From contig CAZIPA010000001.1 of the NCBI GenBank assembly GCA_964541085.1, forward strand, positions 46,401-110,400: 64,000 nucleotides of DNA, written 5' to 3'. This document shows positions 1 through 8,245 of this stretch, piece after piece; the first letter of the stretch is position 1; every line of letters starts with the position of its first letter. The translations under genes were made by a program, and so were the position numbers. Under the pieces are notes generated by a model, which was not told where the DNA came from, ran no database searches, and worked only from the letters and a program-made list of their open reading frames with translations. This DNA is from UBA4644 sp964541085 (lineage in GTDB: Bacteria > Bacillota > Clostridia > Oscillospirales > Butyricicoccaceae).

Positions 1-359
1 AGGCGGCTTTCCACATAGCGGCGCAGCTGTTCCGGATCGGTCTGGCAGGTTTCCATGGCCGCCTCCACCGTCTCCGGCTCCAGCTTTTTCTCCCGCAGCG
101 TCTGCCGGATGCGTCCCGGGCCATAGCCCCGGCCGGAAAGCTCCCGCACCAGCAGCGCGGCATATTCTCCGTCATTGAGATACCCCAGCTGCTTCAGCCG
201 TTCCACGGCATATTCCGCATCCTCCGGGGCGATCTCCTTTTCCAGCAGACGCTCATACAGCGCCCGGGCGCTGCGCTGCCGGTATTGCAGCACATTGGCC
301 GCTGTTTTCAGGGCCTGTTCCCGGGACTGCGCCCCGCTGTCCTCCGGCACGGTCTGCAT
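1..359 (-). CDS. recX: Regulatory protein RecX (partial, C-terminus beyond window)
   Basis: RecX binds RecA and modulates its filament and recombinase activity. Translating the minus strand from the ATG at 359 gives 119 codons that run off the left edge. The product is rich in short helices and carries typical RecX signatures: an ARALYERLLEKEI stretch, then VERLKQLGYLND, then a GYGPGRIRQTLREK stretch. The start shares its first base with the recA stop codon (TGATG overlap), so it is probably translated by coupling from recA. This is the common recA-recX order. The first ~15 residues are not conserved-looking and the C-terminal repeat is missing only because of the window edge. Confidence 0.9.
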   Translation of the reverse strand, partial: MQTVPEDSGAQSREQALKTAANVLQYRQRSARALYERLLEKEIAPEDAEYAVERLKQLGYLNDGEYAALLVRELSGRGYGPGRIRQTLREKKLEPETVEAAMETCQTDPEQLRRYVESR

Positions 360-1471
360 CAATCGTCCTCAAAATCGTCGGCAAAGACCTCCACGCTGCC
401 CTTGCCCCGCGCGGGAGTCTTGGCGGCAGGTGCTTTGGCTGCCGGGGCAGACGAAGCGGCAGGAGTCTTCCCACCGGCGGCAGGCTGATCCTGTCCCCGC
501 AGCTTTTCAATGATGCGGGCCTCCAGCTGCTCCATGGCGATGGGATTGTCCCGGAAATACTGCTTGGCGGCATCCCGGCCCTGACCCAGACGCTCATTGT
601 CCATATAGAACCATGCGCCGGATTTCTGCACCATGCCAAACTTCAGACCCATATCCACGATCTCACCCAGCTTGGAAATGCCCTCGCCGTACATGATATC
701 AAACTCCGCCTCCTTGAAGGGGGGCGCGATTTTGTTCTTGACCACCTTGGCCCGCACCCGGTTGCCGATGGGGGTAGAGCCGTTTTTCAGCGTTTCCGTG
801 CGGCGGATGTCAATGCGCACACTGGCATAAAACTTCAGCGCCCGGCCGCCGGTGGTCGTCTCCGGATTGCCGTACATGACGCCGATTTTTTCCCGCAGCT
901 GGTTGATGAAGATCACCACACAGTTGCTCTTGGAAATGGCACCGGCCAGCTTGCGCAGGGCCTGACTCATCAGGCGGGCCTGCAAACCCACAAAGCTGTC
1001 ACCCATTTCGCCCTCGATCTCGGCCTTGGGCACCAACGCCGCCACGCTGTCCACCACCAGTACATCCACCGCGCCGGAACGCACCAGTGCCTCGGCGATC
1101 TCCAGCGCCTGCTCACCGGTATCCGGCTGGGACACCAGCAGACTGTCGGTATCTACGCCCAGCGCCTTGGCATAGACCGGATCCAGTGCGTGCTCCGCGT
1201 CGATAAAGGCAGCCTCGCCGCCGTCTCTCTGGGCAGAAGCCACCACATGAAGGGCCAGCGTGGTTTTACCGGAGGATTCCGGCCCGTAAATCTCAATAAT
1301 GCGGCCCCGGGGAACGCCGCCAATGCCCAGCGCCACATCCAGCGAAATGGAGCCGGTGGAAATGGCCTCCACCTGCATGGCCGGGTTTTCACCCAGACGC
1401 ATCACCGTTCCCTTACCAAATTGTTTGTCCAGCTGTTGCAGGGCAGTTTCCAGAGCTTTCTGTTTATCCAT
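359..1471 (-). CDS. recA: Recombinase RecA
   Basis: RecA is the ATP-dependent strand-exchange protein of homologous recombination and the co-protease of the SOS response. About 370 residues, normal for the family. Walker A GPESSGKT lies at residues ~63-70, followed by the usual RecA core with QLREKIGVMYGNPETT (loop L1 region) and GGRALKFYASVR. The C-terminal ~45 residues are an Ala/Pro/Lys-rich linker ending in an acidic tail, common in this protein. I chose the ATG at 1471 because GAGAGGTG stands just upstream and the protein then starts MDKQKALETAL; an in-frame ATG 10 codons upstream (1501) lacks such support. It is followed by recX. A promoter at 1520-1548 precedes it. Confidence 0.98.
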   Translation of the reverse strand: MDKQKALETALQQLDKQFGKGTVMRLGENPAMQVEAISTGSISLDVALGIGGVPRGRIIEIYGPESSGKTTLALHVVASAQRDGGEAAFIDAEHALDPVYAKALGVDTDSLLVSQPDTGEQALEIAEALVRSGAVDVLVVDSVAALVPKAEIEGEMGDSFVGLQARLMSQALRKLAGAISKSNCVVIFINQLREKIGVMYGNPETTTGGRALKFYASVRIDIRRTETLKNGSTPIGNRVRAKVVKNKIAPPFKEAEFDIMYGEGISKLGEIVDMGLKFGMVQKSGAWFYMDNERLGQGRDAAKQYFRDNPIAMEQLEARIIEKLRGQDQPAAGGKTPAASSAPAAKAPAAKTPARGKGSVEVFADDFEDD

Positions 1472-1519
1472 TTCAGGCACCTCTCTTATCTCTTTTATCA
1501 TTGCGTGTTGTTGTGTTCT

Positions 1520-1573
1520 ACTATAGCACGGCCACGCCGGAAATGCAATATTTTGTTCGATATTTGTTCGATA
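1520..1573 (-). promoter_or_regulatory. recA promoter with upstream tandem 11-bp repeats
   Basis: Reading the minus strand, a -35 TTGCAT (1543-1548) and a -10 TATAGT (1520-1525) are separated by exactly 17 bases. Immediately upstream, 1552-1573, are two perfect tandem copies of an 11-mer (TTTGTTCGATA on the plus strand). Each contains GTTCG/CGAAC, the half-site of Gram-positive LexA boxes, but in direct rather than inverted orientation, spaced one helical turn. Whether LexA or another factor binds here is inference. Confidence 0.7.
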
Positions 1574-1578
1574 ATTTT

Positions 1579-2718
1579 TCAGATTTTTTGCGAAAGGCTT
1601 CCTCTTGCCGCTTTTTCCACCAGAAACAAATATTCCTGCACATACAGGCTGCGTCCGGACAGGTTCCGGGAGGCCCGATAGGCATGATAGGAAATGTCCC
1701 GGCGGGTGACACGGCCCACTGCTTTCAGCATGGTCTCCAGCTGCTCCGGCCTGATAAAGCCCTCGGAATTGTAGGACACCAGCACAAAGCGGCTGTTCAG
1801 ATCGGACACCAGCCTGGCCAGCGCCTCCAGCGCCTGTGCCTGTTTATTGTAGGCGGAGCGCTTCCAGTCCGGAGGAATGCCGGAAACCGGGCTGATCCCC
1901 TCGGGCAGACAGTCCTCCGCAATGAGGTTCAGCATGAAATAGTTGGAGCCATAGGGATGCTGGTTATAGGGGGGATCCAGATACACCAAATCCAGCGGCG
2001 GCAGCGTCCCGGCCAGCGTGCCCGCATCCTGCGTTGTCACATAGCTGCGGCAGGAAAAATCCGAAAGCACCGGCCTTTGCAAAGTGATGGGCCCCAGAAT
2101 GCGCGGGAGTGCGTTTTCGCCGTTTCCGCCAAATTTACCGATGCCGGTGGCGCTGTCCTTATAAAAGCCCTTGAACACACCGCCGGTATTGTTGTGGACG
2201 GAAGCCTCCGCCAGCAGCGGCGCCAGAAAATAGGCTTGCAGCGGTTCCTCCAGCCGGTGGATAAAGGCCCGCAGGGTATCAATGGTCATGGCGTTCTGCC
2301 GGGTGTAAAAAACCCGCTCCCCGGGACGAATGTGGTCATCCTCGGCGGGGGCATAATTGCGGGTGATGATTCCGGCCACCGGTGTTTCCAGCGCTTTTCG
2401 GGCTTGCACCTCCGCCGCAGCGTAGGCTTCCCCGGGAAAATCCTCCCGGTTAGTGAGATAACAGCGGTTGATAACGGCGCTGTAGCCCTCCAGATCGTTT
2501 ACATACAGGGTGTTGGCATGGCGCTTCAGCAGTCTGGCCACCACGCCGGAGCCGGAAAACAGATCGGCACAGTCCAGCCTTCTGCCGCCCAGCGCATCCC
2601 GCACCTGACAGATCATCTCGTCAATGGGCCCCAGCAGTGCCCGTTTGTTGCCCAGATAGGTAATCAGCTGCTGCGAAAGATACGCCGGATTGTCCCGGGG
2701 CAGATAGGCTTCAGTCAT
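1579..2718 (-). CDS. D12-class N6-adenine DNA methyltransferase (orphan)
   Basis: Predicted to transfer a methyl group from S-adenosylmethionine to the N6 of adenine in DNA. About 379 residues. Visible motifs: YLGNKRALL near residues 21-29 (the D12-class N-terminal signature), the SAM-binding LFSGSG at ~53-58 (motif I) and the catalytic DPPY at ~248-251 (motif IV) followed by NQHPYGSNY. The ATG at 2718 overlaps the 3' end of prmC by 8 bp, so it is the last gene of the run that starts with the lipoprotein at 8129. No restriction endonuclease gene is adjacent, so it is either an orphan (epigenetic) methylase or half of a lost or distant restriction-modification system. The recognition site cannot be read from sequence. 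Confidence 0.85.
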   Translation of the reverse strand: MTEAYLPRDNPAYLSQQLITYLGNKRALLGPIDEMICQVRDALGGRRLDCADLFSGSGVVARLLKRHANTLYVNDLEGYSAVINRCYLTNREDFPGEAYAAAEVQARKALETPVAGIITRNYAPAEDDHIRPGERVFYTRQNAMTIDTLRAFIHRLEEPLQAYFLAPLLAEASVHNNTGGVFKGFYKDSATGIGKFGGNGENALPRILGPITLQRPVLSDFSCRSYVTTQDAGTLAGTLPPLDLVYLDPPYNQHPYGSNYFMLNLIAEDCLPEGISPVSGIPPDWKRSAYNKQAQALEALARLVSDLNSRFVLVSYNSEGFIRPEQLETMLKAVGRVTRRDISYHAYRASRNLSGRSLYVQEYLFLVEKAARGSLSQKI

Positions 2719-3583
2719 GATGCGGCTGATCCCAGATACCCCAGACCACCCGCTCGATCCCGGCCAGATCGCAGCGGGTCTGTACATAGCGGAAGCCCGA
2801 TTCCTCCATGATCTTCATCACGGCCTCCCACTGTCCCAGACCTACCTCAAAGGCCAGCGCGCCGCCGTTGGTCAGGGCCGGGGCAAAGTTTTTCGTCACG
2901 GCCCGGTAAAAATCCAGACCGTCCTCTCCCCCGTCCAGGGCCATATGAGGCTCCTTCTGCACCTCGATATCCAGCGTGGGAATCTCGGCGGAAGGGATGT
3001 AGGGGGGATTGCACACAATCAGCTGAAACCGTCCCAGCACCGGGTCGGCAGGCTTGGTGGCATCTACGGCAAAGGCCAGCGCCTGTCCCGTGAGATGCAG
3101 GGCGGAAATGTTCCGGCGGGCCACCTCCAGCGCAGCTTCGGACAGATCGCCCAGCACGCCGTGAATCTCCCGGCTCACATTTTTCAAAATGGCCAGTCCC
3201 ACGCAGCCCGTGCCGCAGCACAGATCCAGAAACCGGCCCCGGGCCCGATCCTTCAGCAGCTGGATGCCCGTCTCCGCCAGCGTCTCCGTGTCCGGCCGGG
3301 GGATCAGCGTATCCTCCGTGACCTCCAGCGGCAGGCCGTAAAACTCCCACCGTCCGGTGATATGCTGAAGGGGTACGCCGCTGTAGCGCCGGGCCTTCAG
3401 CTCGGCCAGACGCTTTTCGTCCTTATCAAAAATATACTGGTTTCGTTTGTCATAAAAGGCCTCCGGCTCCAGTCCCAGCGCAAAGGCCACCAGCTCCCGT
3501 GCCTCCACGGAATAGCCGGCAATGCCCCGTCGGCGGAACTCGTCCCGCAGATCCAGGTATGCGTCATTCACCGTTCGGATCAT
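2711..3583 (-). CDS. prmC: Peptide chain release factor N5-glutamine methyltransferase
   Basis: PrmC (HemK) methylates the glutamine of the GGQ motif of release factors RF1 and RF2 and so supports translation termination. At 290 residues it has the usual length. The N-terminal helical domain (1-~90) is followed by a Rossmann-type SAM domain with LDLCCGTGCVGL at ~119-130 and the catalytic NPPY at ~192-195. PLQHITGRWEFYG at ~71-83 is a typical PrmC segment. It lies two bases after the DUF1385 gene, the pair often found together in Firmicutes (normally near prfA, which is not in this window), and overlaps the following methyltransferase gene. Confidence 0.95.
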   Translation of the reverse strand: MIRTVNDAYLDLRDEFRRRGIAGYSVEARELVAFALGLEPEAFYDKRNQYIFDKDEKRLAELKARRYSGVPLQHITGRWEFYGLPLEVTEDTLIPRPDTETLAETGIQLLKDRARGRFLDLCCGTGCVGLAILKNVSREIHGVLGDLSEAALEVARRNISALHLTGQALAFAVDATKPADPVLGRFQLIVCNPPYIPSAEIPTLDIEVQKEPHMALDGGEDGLDFYRAVTKNFAPALTNGGALAFEVGLGQWEAVMKIMEESGFRYVQTRCDLAGIERVVWGIWDQPHHD

Positions 3584-3584
3584 A

Positions 3585-4535
3585 TTACCAGTTGTCCTCC
3601 TCCTGTTTTTCCGGAATCACATGATTCATCGCCAGAATGGCCACCTCGATCATGGAATCGTCCGGCTCGGCAGTGGTCAGCCGCTGAAGGGCCAGACCCG
3701 GTGCCCGCAGCGCCATGGTCAGCCAGTTGTCATGCCGGCCCGCAAAGCGGTTGATCTCATAGCTGATGCCCGCCACCACCGGCAGCATACACAGCCGCAG
3801 CGCCATCCGCACCAGCGGATTTCCCCACCGCAGCAGGGAGAAGATGAGAATGCTGAGAATCATCACCATAAACAGAAAGCTGGTGCCGCACCGGGGATGA
3901 AAGCGGGTGCATTTACGCACATTGTCCACCGTCAGCTCCAGACCCTTTTCATAGCAGGCAATGGTCTTGTGTTCCGCGCCGTGATACATATAGGTGCGAT
4001 GCACATCCTTCTGCCGGGAGGTGACAAAAATGAAAATCAGGAAAATGCAGATGCGGAAGGCGCCCTCGATGAGATTGCGCACCACAGAATGCAGCTGATC
4101 TCCCAGCAGTCCCGCCAGCAGCGTGGGCAGCAGGATAAACAGCACAATGGGAATGCCCACGCCAAAGGCCAGCGCCACGCCCATCAGCACCTTTTCCAGC
4201 TTTTCCGCCCCCAGCTTGCGCTCCAGCCACTGCTCAAAGCGGCCGGGCTGGGCCTCCTCTTCCTCATCCTCCAGAAAATCCGCAGAATAGGTCAGGGCGC
4301 TCATGCCGTATTTCATGGAATCCCAGAAGGACACCACACCCCGTACCACCGGCAGACGGGCCCAGGCCTTGTGGGTATTGGTGCCCTGAGGCTCCAGCTT
4401 GACAACGGGCTCCTGCCCGGGCTTGCGGCAGACAATGGCGGTTTGCCGGGGGCCCCGCATGAGAATGCCCTCGATCAGCGCCTGTCCGGCGATGGTGGTC
4501 TTTTTGCACACCGTGCAGCTCTTATCCTTTGCCAT
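3585..4535 (-). CDS. DUF1385 family membrane protein (YqhQ-like)
   Basis: An uncharacterised multi-pass membrane protein of 316 residues. The N-terminus has a small CxxC pair (CTVCKKTT) and then the conserved IAGQALIEGILMRGP segment that marks DUF1385. Hydrophobic segments are seen around residues ~120-150, ~160-180, ~215-235 and ~240-255; HGAEHKTIACYEKG near ~185-200 and RFHPRCGTSFLFM are the other conserved blocks and contain His/Cys residues that could bind metal. It sits directly upstream of prmC, as in many Clostridia. Function is not established for the family. Confidence 0.9.
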   Translation of the reverse strand: MAKDKSCTVCKKTTIAGQALIEGILMRGPRQTAIVCRKPGQEPVVKLEPQGTNTHKAWARLPVVRGVVSFWDSMKYGMSALTYSADFLEDEEEEAQPGRFEQWLERKLGAEKLEKVLMGVALAFGVGIPIVLFILLPTLLAGLLGDQLHSVVRNLIEGAFRICIFLIFIFVTSRQKDVHRTYMYHGAEHKTIACYEKGLELTVDNVRKCTRFHPRCGTSFLFMVMILSILIFSLLRWGNPLVRMALRLCMLPVVAGISYEINRFAGRHDNWLTMALRAPGLALQRLTTAEPDDSMIEVAILAMNHVIPEKQEEDNW

Positions 4536-4547
4536 GAACAGTTCTCC

Positions 4548-6020
4548 TTAAGCTTCGCTTGTATTTTTCTGGTACAGCGGCAGGGTGATGCTCACATCCG
4601 TGCCCTGTCCCAGTGTGCTTTCAATATTCAGCGTTCCGCCGTGCAGCTGTACAATGTCGCTGCAAACCGACAGTCCGATGCCCGCGCCCCGGCCCTTGGC
4701 GCTGCCCTTGTAAAATTTCTGCTTGACGAAGGGCAGCTCATCCGGCGGGATGCCCTGTCCAAAGTCCCGGATGTGTACCACGCAGCTGCCCTCCTGTGCC
4801 TCTGCGGAGACCTGCACCCGGTCGCCGTCCTTGCCGTATTTTCCGGCGTTGTCGATGATGTTCAGAAACACCTGCTTCATCCGATTCCGGTCGGCGAACA
4901 CCATCAACGGCTCCTCCGGCTCGGTATAGTCGATGCGCAGGCCCTCCTGACGCAGCATATCCGTATAGGTAAACACCGCGTCATACAGCTCTCCCCGGAG
5001 GTCAAAGGGCTCCGTTTGCAGCCGCATTCCGCCGCTTTCGATCCGGGAAAAGTCCAGCAGCTCCTCCACCATCTGGGACAGACGGCGGGTTTCCTTTTTG
5101 ATGATGTCCAGTCCCTGCATCGCCAGCGTGGGATCATCCAGTCCGCTTTCCACGGTGTCCGTCCACCCGGCAATGGCCGTCAGCGGGGTGCGCAGCTCGT
5201 GGGATACGGAGGAAATGAAATCATTTTTCGTCTTTTCCGCCCGGGAAAGCTCAGTGGACATGGCGTTCAGCGTGCGGCACAGCTCACCGATCTCATCGTC
5301 AAAGGCTGCGTCGATCTGAATGCCGTACTGTCCGCTGGTGATCTGCTTGGCAAAGTCGTTGATCTTCAGCACCGGCGGCACGATGGAGCGCAGGAAAAAG
5401 CTGTTGGAGAAAATCACCAGCGCCGCCATAAACAGAAACACGCCCACGGCGATGAGATACACCTGCACCAGCTGCCGGTCCAGCTGCTGAAGCGAGGTCA
5501 CATACCGCACCGCACCGATGATCTTGCCGCTTTTGTAAAACAGCGGGGAGGTCACAGCCATGACCTTTTCCTCCGTCAGCCGGTCATAGCCCACATAGGA
5601 GGCGATTTTTTCCGTGGAAAAGGCCCGGGTAATTTCTTCCGTCCGGGGCACAAAGCCGGCGGTCATGCCGTTGGAGGAAAACATGACCCGGCCCCGGTCG
5701 TCCAGGATCTGCATCTCCACCCGGTCTGCCAGACCGAAGTTCTGCACCATATTTCTGCCGTATTCGTAAAATTCGCTGTAGCTGGCGCTGAAATAGCGGT
5801 TCATATACTTGGCCTGGGTATCTGCCCGGGTGGCCAGCAGCGATTCCATGGCGGAATAGTAATAGTAGGTCACGCCCATGGCCGCCACCAGCGTCACCAG
5901 CAGCAGCACCACCAGCACGACGCTGATGCTGTTGAGAAACCAGCGCCGCTTGATGCCGCTTTCCATTCCCACACGGGACAGAAGTGAGCGTTTTTCCTTC
6001 TTGGTCTTTTCTTCAGCCAA
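4548..6020 (-). CDS. Sensor histidine kinase
   Basis: Membrane sensor kinase of 490 residues paired with the response regulator directly upstream. Domains in order: transmembrane helix ~30-53, extracytoplasmic sensor region ~55-185, second helix ~186-207, HAMP linker ~208-262, HisKA with VSHELRTPLTAI (phospho-acceptor His ~274), and a C-terminal ATPase domain with NIIDNAGKYG (N box), DFGQGIP (G1) and GAGIGLSVC (G2). The start is a TTG at 6020 preceded by GGAGG at a proper distance; the ATG just upstream is in another frame and closes quickly. Signal unknown; the upstream FG-GAP lipoprotein could contribute to sensing. Confidence 0.93.
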   Translation of the reverse strand: MAEEKTKKEKRSLLSRVGMESGIKRRWFLNSISVVLVVLLLVTLVAAMGVTYYYYSAMESLLATRADTQAKYMNRYFSASYSEFYEYGRNMVQNFGLADRVEMQILDDRGRVMFSSNGMTAGFVPRTEEITRAFSTEKIASYVGYDRLTEEKVMAVTSPLFYKSGKIIGAVRYVTSLQQLDRQLVQVYLIAVGVFLFMAALVIFSNSFFLRSIVPPVLKINDFAKQITSGQYGIQIDAAFDDEIGELCRTLNAMSTELSRAEKTKNDFISSVSHELRTPLTAIAGWTDTVESGLDDPTLAMQGLDIIKKETRRLSQMVEELLDFSRIESGGMRLQTEPFDLRGELYDAVFTYTDMLRQEGLRIDYTEPEEPLMVFADRNRMKQVFLNIIDNAGKYGKDGDRVQVSAEAQEGSCVVHIRDFGQGIPPDELPFVKQKFYKGSAKGRGAGIGLSVCSDIVQLHGGTLNIESTLGQGTDVSITLPLYQKNTSEA

Positions 6021-6069
6021 CGGGCATTTCCTCCTTTCCGGTTGTTTTCCGCCGTCTCAGGATACGGCC

Positions 6070-6756
6070 TTACGCCTGCCACTTATAGCCGTAGCCCCAC
6101 ACGGTGACAATGTGCCGGGGTGCGGCGGCATCCTCCTCGATTTTCAGACGCAGACGGCGGATGTTCACATCCACCACCTTCAGATCTCCCTGATAATCCG
6201 GCCCCCAGACCAGCGTCAGAATGTTATCCCGGGAAAGGGCCTTGTCCGGGCTCTCCAGAAAGGTGCGCATAATGAGATATTCCACCTGGGTCAGCTCGAT
6301 CTTTTTGCCCAGACATTTCAGCTCCCTGGAACGCAGATTGAGCTCATAGTCACCGCTGATGAGGCATTCATTCTGAAAGCCCGCACCGCACACCCGGCGA
6401 TACAGCGCATCCACCCGGGCCACCAGCTCTGCCACGGAAAAGGGCTTGGTCACATAATCGTCCGCACCGGTCATCAGTCCCGTGACCCGGTCACTTTCCT
6501 GTCCCATGGCCGTCAGCATAATCACGCCGATCTTGCTGCCCATGCCGCGGATTCTCCGGCACACATCAAAGCCGCTGATGTCCGGCAGCATCACATCCAG
6601 AATGGCAATGGCGGTATCCCGGTGATCCCGCAGATATTCCGCCGCCTGCTCACCCATGGAAAACTCCACGGTCTCATATCCGGCCCGCTTCAGATTGATG
6701 ACCACAAAGGCCCGGATATTGGCCTCATCCTCCAGCACAAGTACCTTTTTATTCAT
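6070..6756 (-). CDS. OmpR/PhoB-family response regulator
   Basis: A 228-residue two-component regulator. The receiver domain (1-~118) has the acidic pair LEDE at ~8-11, the phospho-acceptor Asp ~54 in AILDVMLP, and the conserved Lys in VTKPF at ~105. A winged-helix DNA-binding domain follows, with LTQVEYLIMRTFLES and VVDVNIRRLRLKIE (recognition helix) and VWGYGYKW near the end. It begins two bases after the lipoprotein gene stops and is followed by its kinase 49 bases later, so the three form one transcript. Targets unknown. Confidence 0.94.
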   Translation of the reverse strand: MNKKVLVLEDEANIRAFVVINLKRAGYETVEFSMGEQAAEYLRDHRDTAIAILDVMLPDISGFDVCRRIRGMGSKIGVIMLTAMGQESDRVTGLMTGADDYVTKPFSVAELVARVDALYRRVCGAGFQNECLISGDYELNLRSRELKCLGKKIELTQVEYLIMRTFLESPDKALSRDNILTLVWGPDYQGDLKVVDVNIRRLRLKIEEDAAAPRHIVTVWGYGYKWQA

Positions 6757-6758
6757 GG

Positions 6759-8129
6759 TTAATAATCCTCCGAATTCCAGCTGATTTCAATGGTGTGGAA
6801 CAGCCTTCGGATGGTTTCCTCATCCATCAGCCGATCCGGCCGCTCTCCCGGCTCTCCCGCCTCCGGCACAGAATAGCCATAGATGCCGCTGACCGTGGTG
6901 GTCAGGGGCTTCATGGTACGGTAGATTTTGGCCGCCGTCTCCCGGTTGTCGCCGCCGAAATACCAGATGGCCAGAATGGGCGTCCGCTCTCCCCGCATCC
7001 CCGCATCATAAAAGGTGGTGCGGGTCATATAGGCATTCTGGGTGCGCTCGGCATAAATCTGGTCGTCCCAGTCCTCCGGCCAGGTGAGATACCACTTTTC
7101 CGCCGCCTGATGGAAGGTGCTGCAAACAAAGCTCCGTTCTCCGGGCGGCTGGATGTTGATCCAGTCCAGACGGCAGCGGGTTTCGGTCTCGCTGCTTTCC
7201 CGCTCGTAAAAGTGTCCGACGGGCACATCCAGCACTCCGTCGCCGTCGATATCCGTGCAGTAAACCGGGCTGGTGCGCCAGGTGCTGCTGCCGGAGCCGC
7301 TGGAGGGATCCACCGTGCAGTTCAGCGCCGTATGGCCGTCATAGCAGACCACATCCGTCACATAGCCGCCCAGCGTTGCCGCACTGTCGATATACAGGGC
7401 AACCTCCTGTCCGCCGATGGTTCCGAACTGCATACTGCTCACGGATTTGACCTCCACGCACAGCGGCGATTCAAACAGCTGGAAATATTCCTTCTCCCGG
7501 CAGAGATAGGTGCGCACGCTGAAATAGCCGGTGGCGCTGTCCTTGATGGCAAAGGCCACATCCTCCATGCCGTCGCCGTTCACATCCTGAATGGCCACAT
7601 CCGCATACTGCATATCCAGCACGATGCGCATTCCGTCCGGCTCCATGGTATAGATGGTCATGCCGTAAGCGCCGTTTTCGTCAAAGCCCCAGCACATGGC
7701 CAGCCCCTTAACGCCGCCGCTGCCGCAGACGGGATAATAGATGGCCCGCAGGGTGCTGCCAAAGCCCTCTGCCACGCCCACCCTGGTATAGGTGCCGTTC
7801 TGCTGGCGGAACACATGAGCCTGATAGGCACCCTCAGTCGTCAGGAAAAAGGCCACGGTCTCATCCTGTCCGTCGCCATCCAGATCCACCTGCTGCACCG
7901 CCTGCCGGGAGGTACCGCTTTCCGCCGAGGCATATACCGCGCCTCCGGCCAGAACCTCATCCAGCTGCTGTTGCAGCAGGGCATATTCCGCCGGCATTTT
8001 GGGCAGGGTCAAAAGACTGTCCACCGATTGCAGGCCGCAGCCCGCGCAAAGCAGTGCCAGTCCCAGCGCTCCTGCCAGCAGCAAAAGCCGGAGTCCTTTT
8101 TTCCACACATACAAACGCTCGTTCTTCAT
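6759..8129 (-). CDS. Lipoprotein with FG-GAP/VCBS-like calcium-binding repeats
   Basis: A probable surface lipoprotein of about 456 residues. After a basic start there is a hydrophobic segment and a lipobox (LLCAGC), so Cys is the likely lipidated residue. The body contains Asp-rich loops of the FG-GAP/VCBS type, such as VDLDGDGQDETV, DVNGDGMEDV and DIDGDGVLDV, which normally fold into a beta-propeller and bind Ca2+. No enzymatic motif is seen. It leads an operon with a two-component system, which suggests a role in envelope sensing, but this is inference. The start at 8129 has no clear ribosome-binding site; a GTG seven codons later is an alternative. Confidence 0.8.
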   Translation of the reverse strand: MKNERLYVWKKGLRLLLLAGALGLALLCAGCGLQSVDSLLTLPKMPAEYALLQQQLDEVLAGGAVYASAESGTSRQAVQQVDLDGDGQDETVAFFLTTEGAYQAHVFRQQNGTYTRVGVAEGFGSTLRAIYYPVCGSGGVKGLAMCWGFDENGAYGMTIYTMEPDGMRIVLDMQYADVAIQDVNGDGMEDVAFAIKDSATGYFSVRTYLCREKEYFQLFESPLCVEVKSVSSMQFGTIGGQEVALYIDSAATLGGYVTDVVCYDGHTALNCTVDPSSGSGSSTWRTSPVYCTDIDGDGVLDVPVGHFYERESSETETRCRLDWINIQPPGERSFVCSTFHQAAEKWYLTWPEDWDDQIYAERTQNAYMTRTTFYDAGMRGERTPILAIWYFGGDNRETAAKIYRTMKPLTTTVSGIYGYSVPEAGEPGERPDRLMDEETIRRLFHTIEISWNSEDY

Positions 8130-8135
8130 GTCTTT

Positions 8136-8141
8136 ATTGTA
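8136..8141 (-). promoter_or_regulatory. Extended -10 promoter abutting the lipoprotein start
   Basis: On the minus strand TGCTACAAT reads as an extended -10 element; only six bases (AAAGAC) separate it from the ATG at 8129. A start point at the usual distance would fall on the ATG itself, giving a leaderless message. No good -35 is present, which fits an extended -10 promoter. Confidence 0.45.
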
Positions 8142-8200
8142 GCACATTTCCCCCGGCATTCCTATCCCTATTTTCAAAAAAACTTTTGCGTTCTCCGTGC

Positions 8201-8240
8201 AAAAAGCGCCTCAGAACCATGTCTGAGGCGCGGGGTTTTT
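8201..8240. terminator. Bidirectional rho-independent terminator
   Basis: Perfect 10-bp arms GCGCCTCAGA (8206-8215) and TCTGAGGCGC (8222-8231), with a T run on each strand. It ends the minus-strand P-loop gene that stops at 8246 and insulates the lipoprotein operon. Confidence 0.85.
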
Positions 8241-8245
8241 CGTGC

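Noticed and set aside
1552..1573. Canonical LexA (SOS) box upstream of recA
   Set aside because: The half-sites are in direct, not inverted, orientation, so the standard box is absent.
1579..2718. Complete restriction-modification system
   Set aside because: Only the methyltransferase is present; neighbours are prmC and recA.
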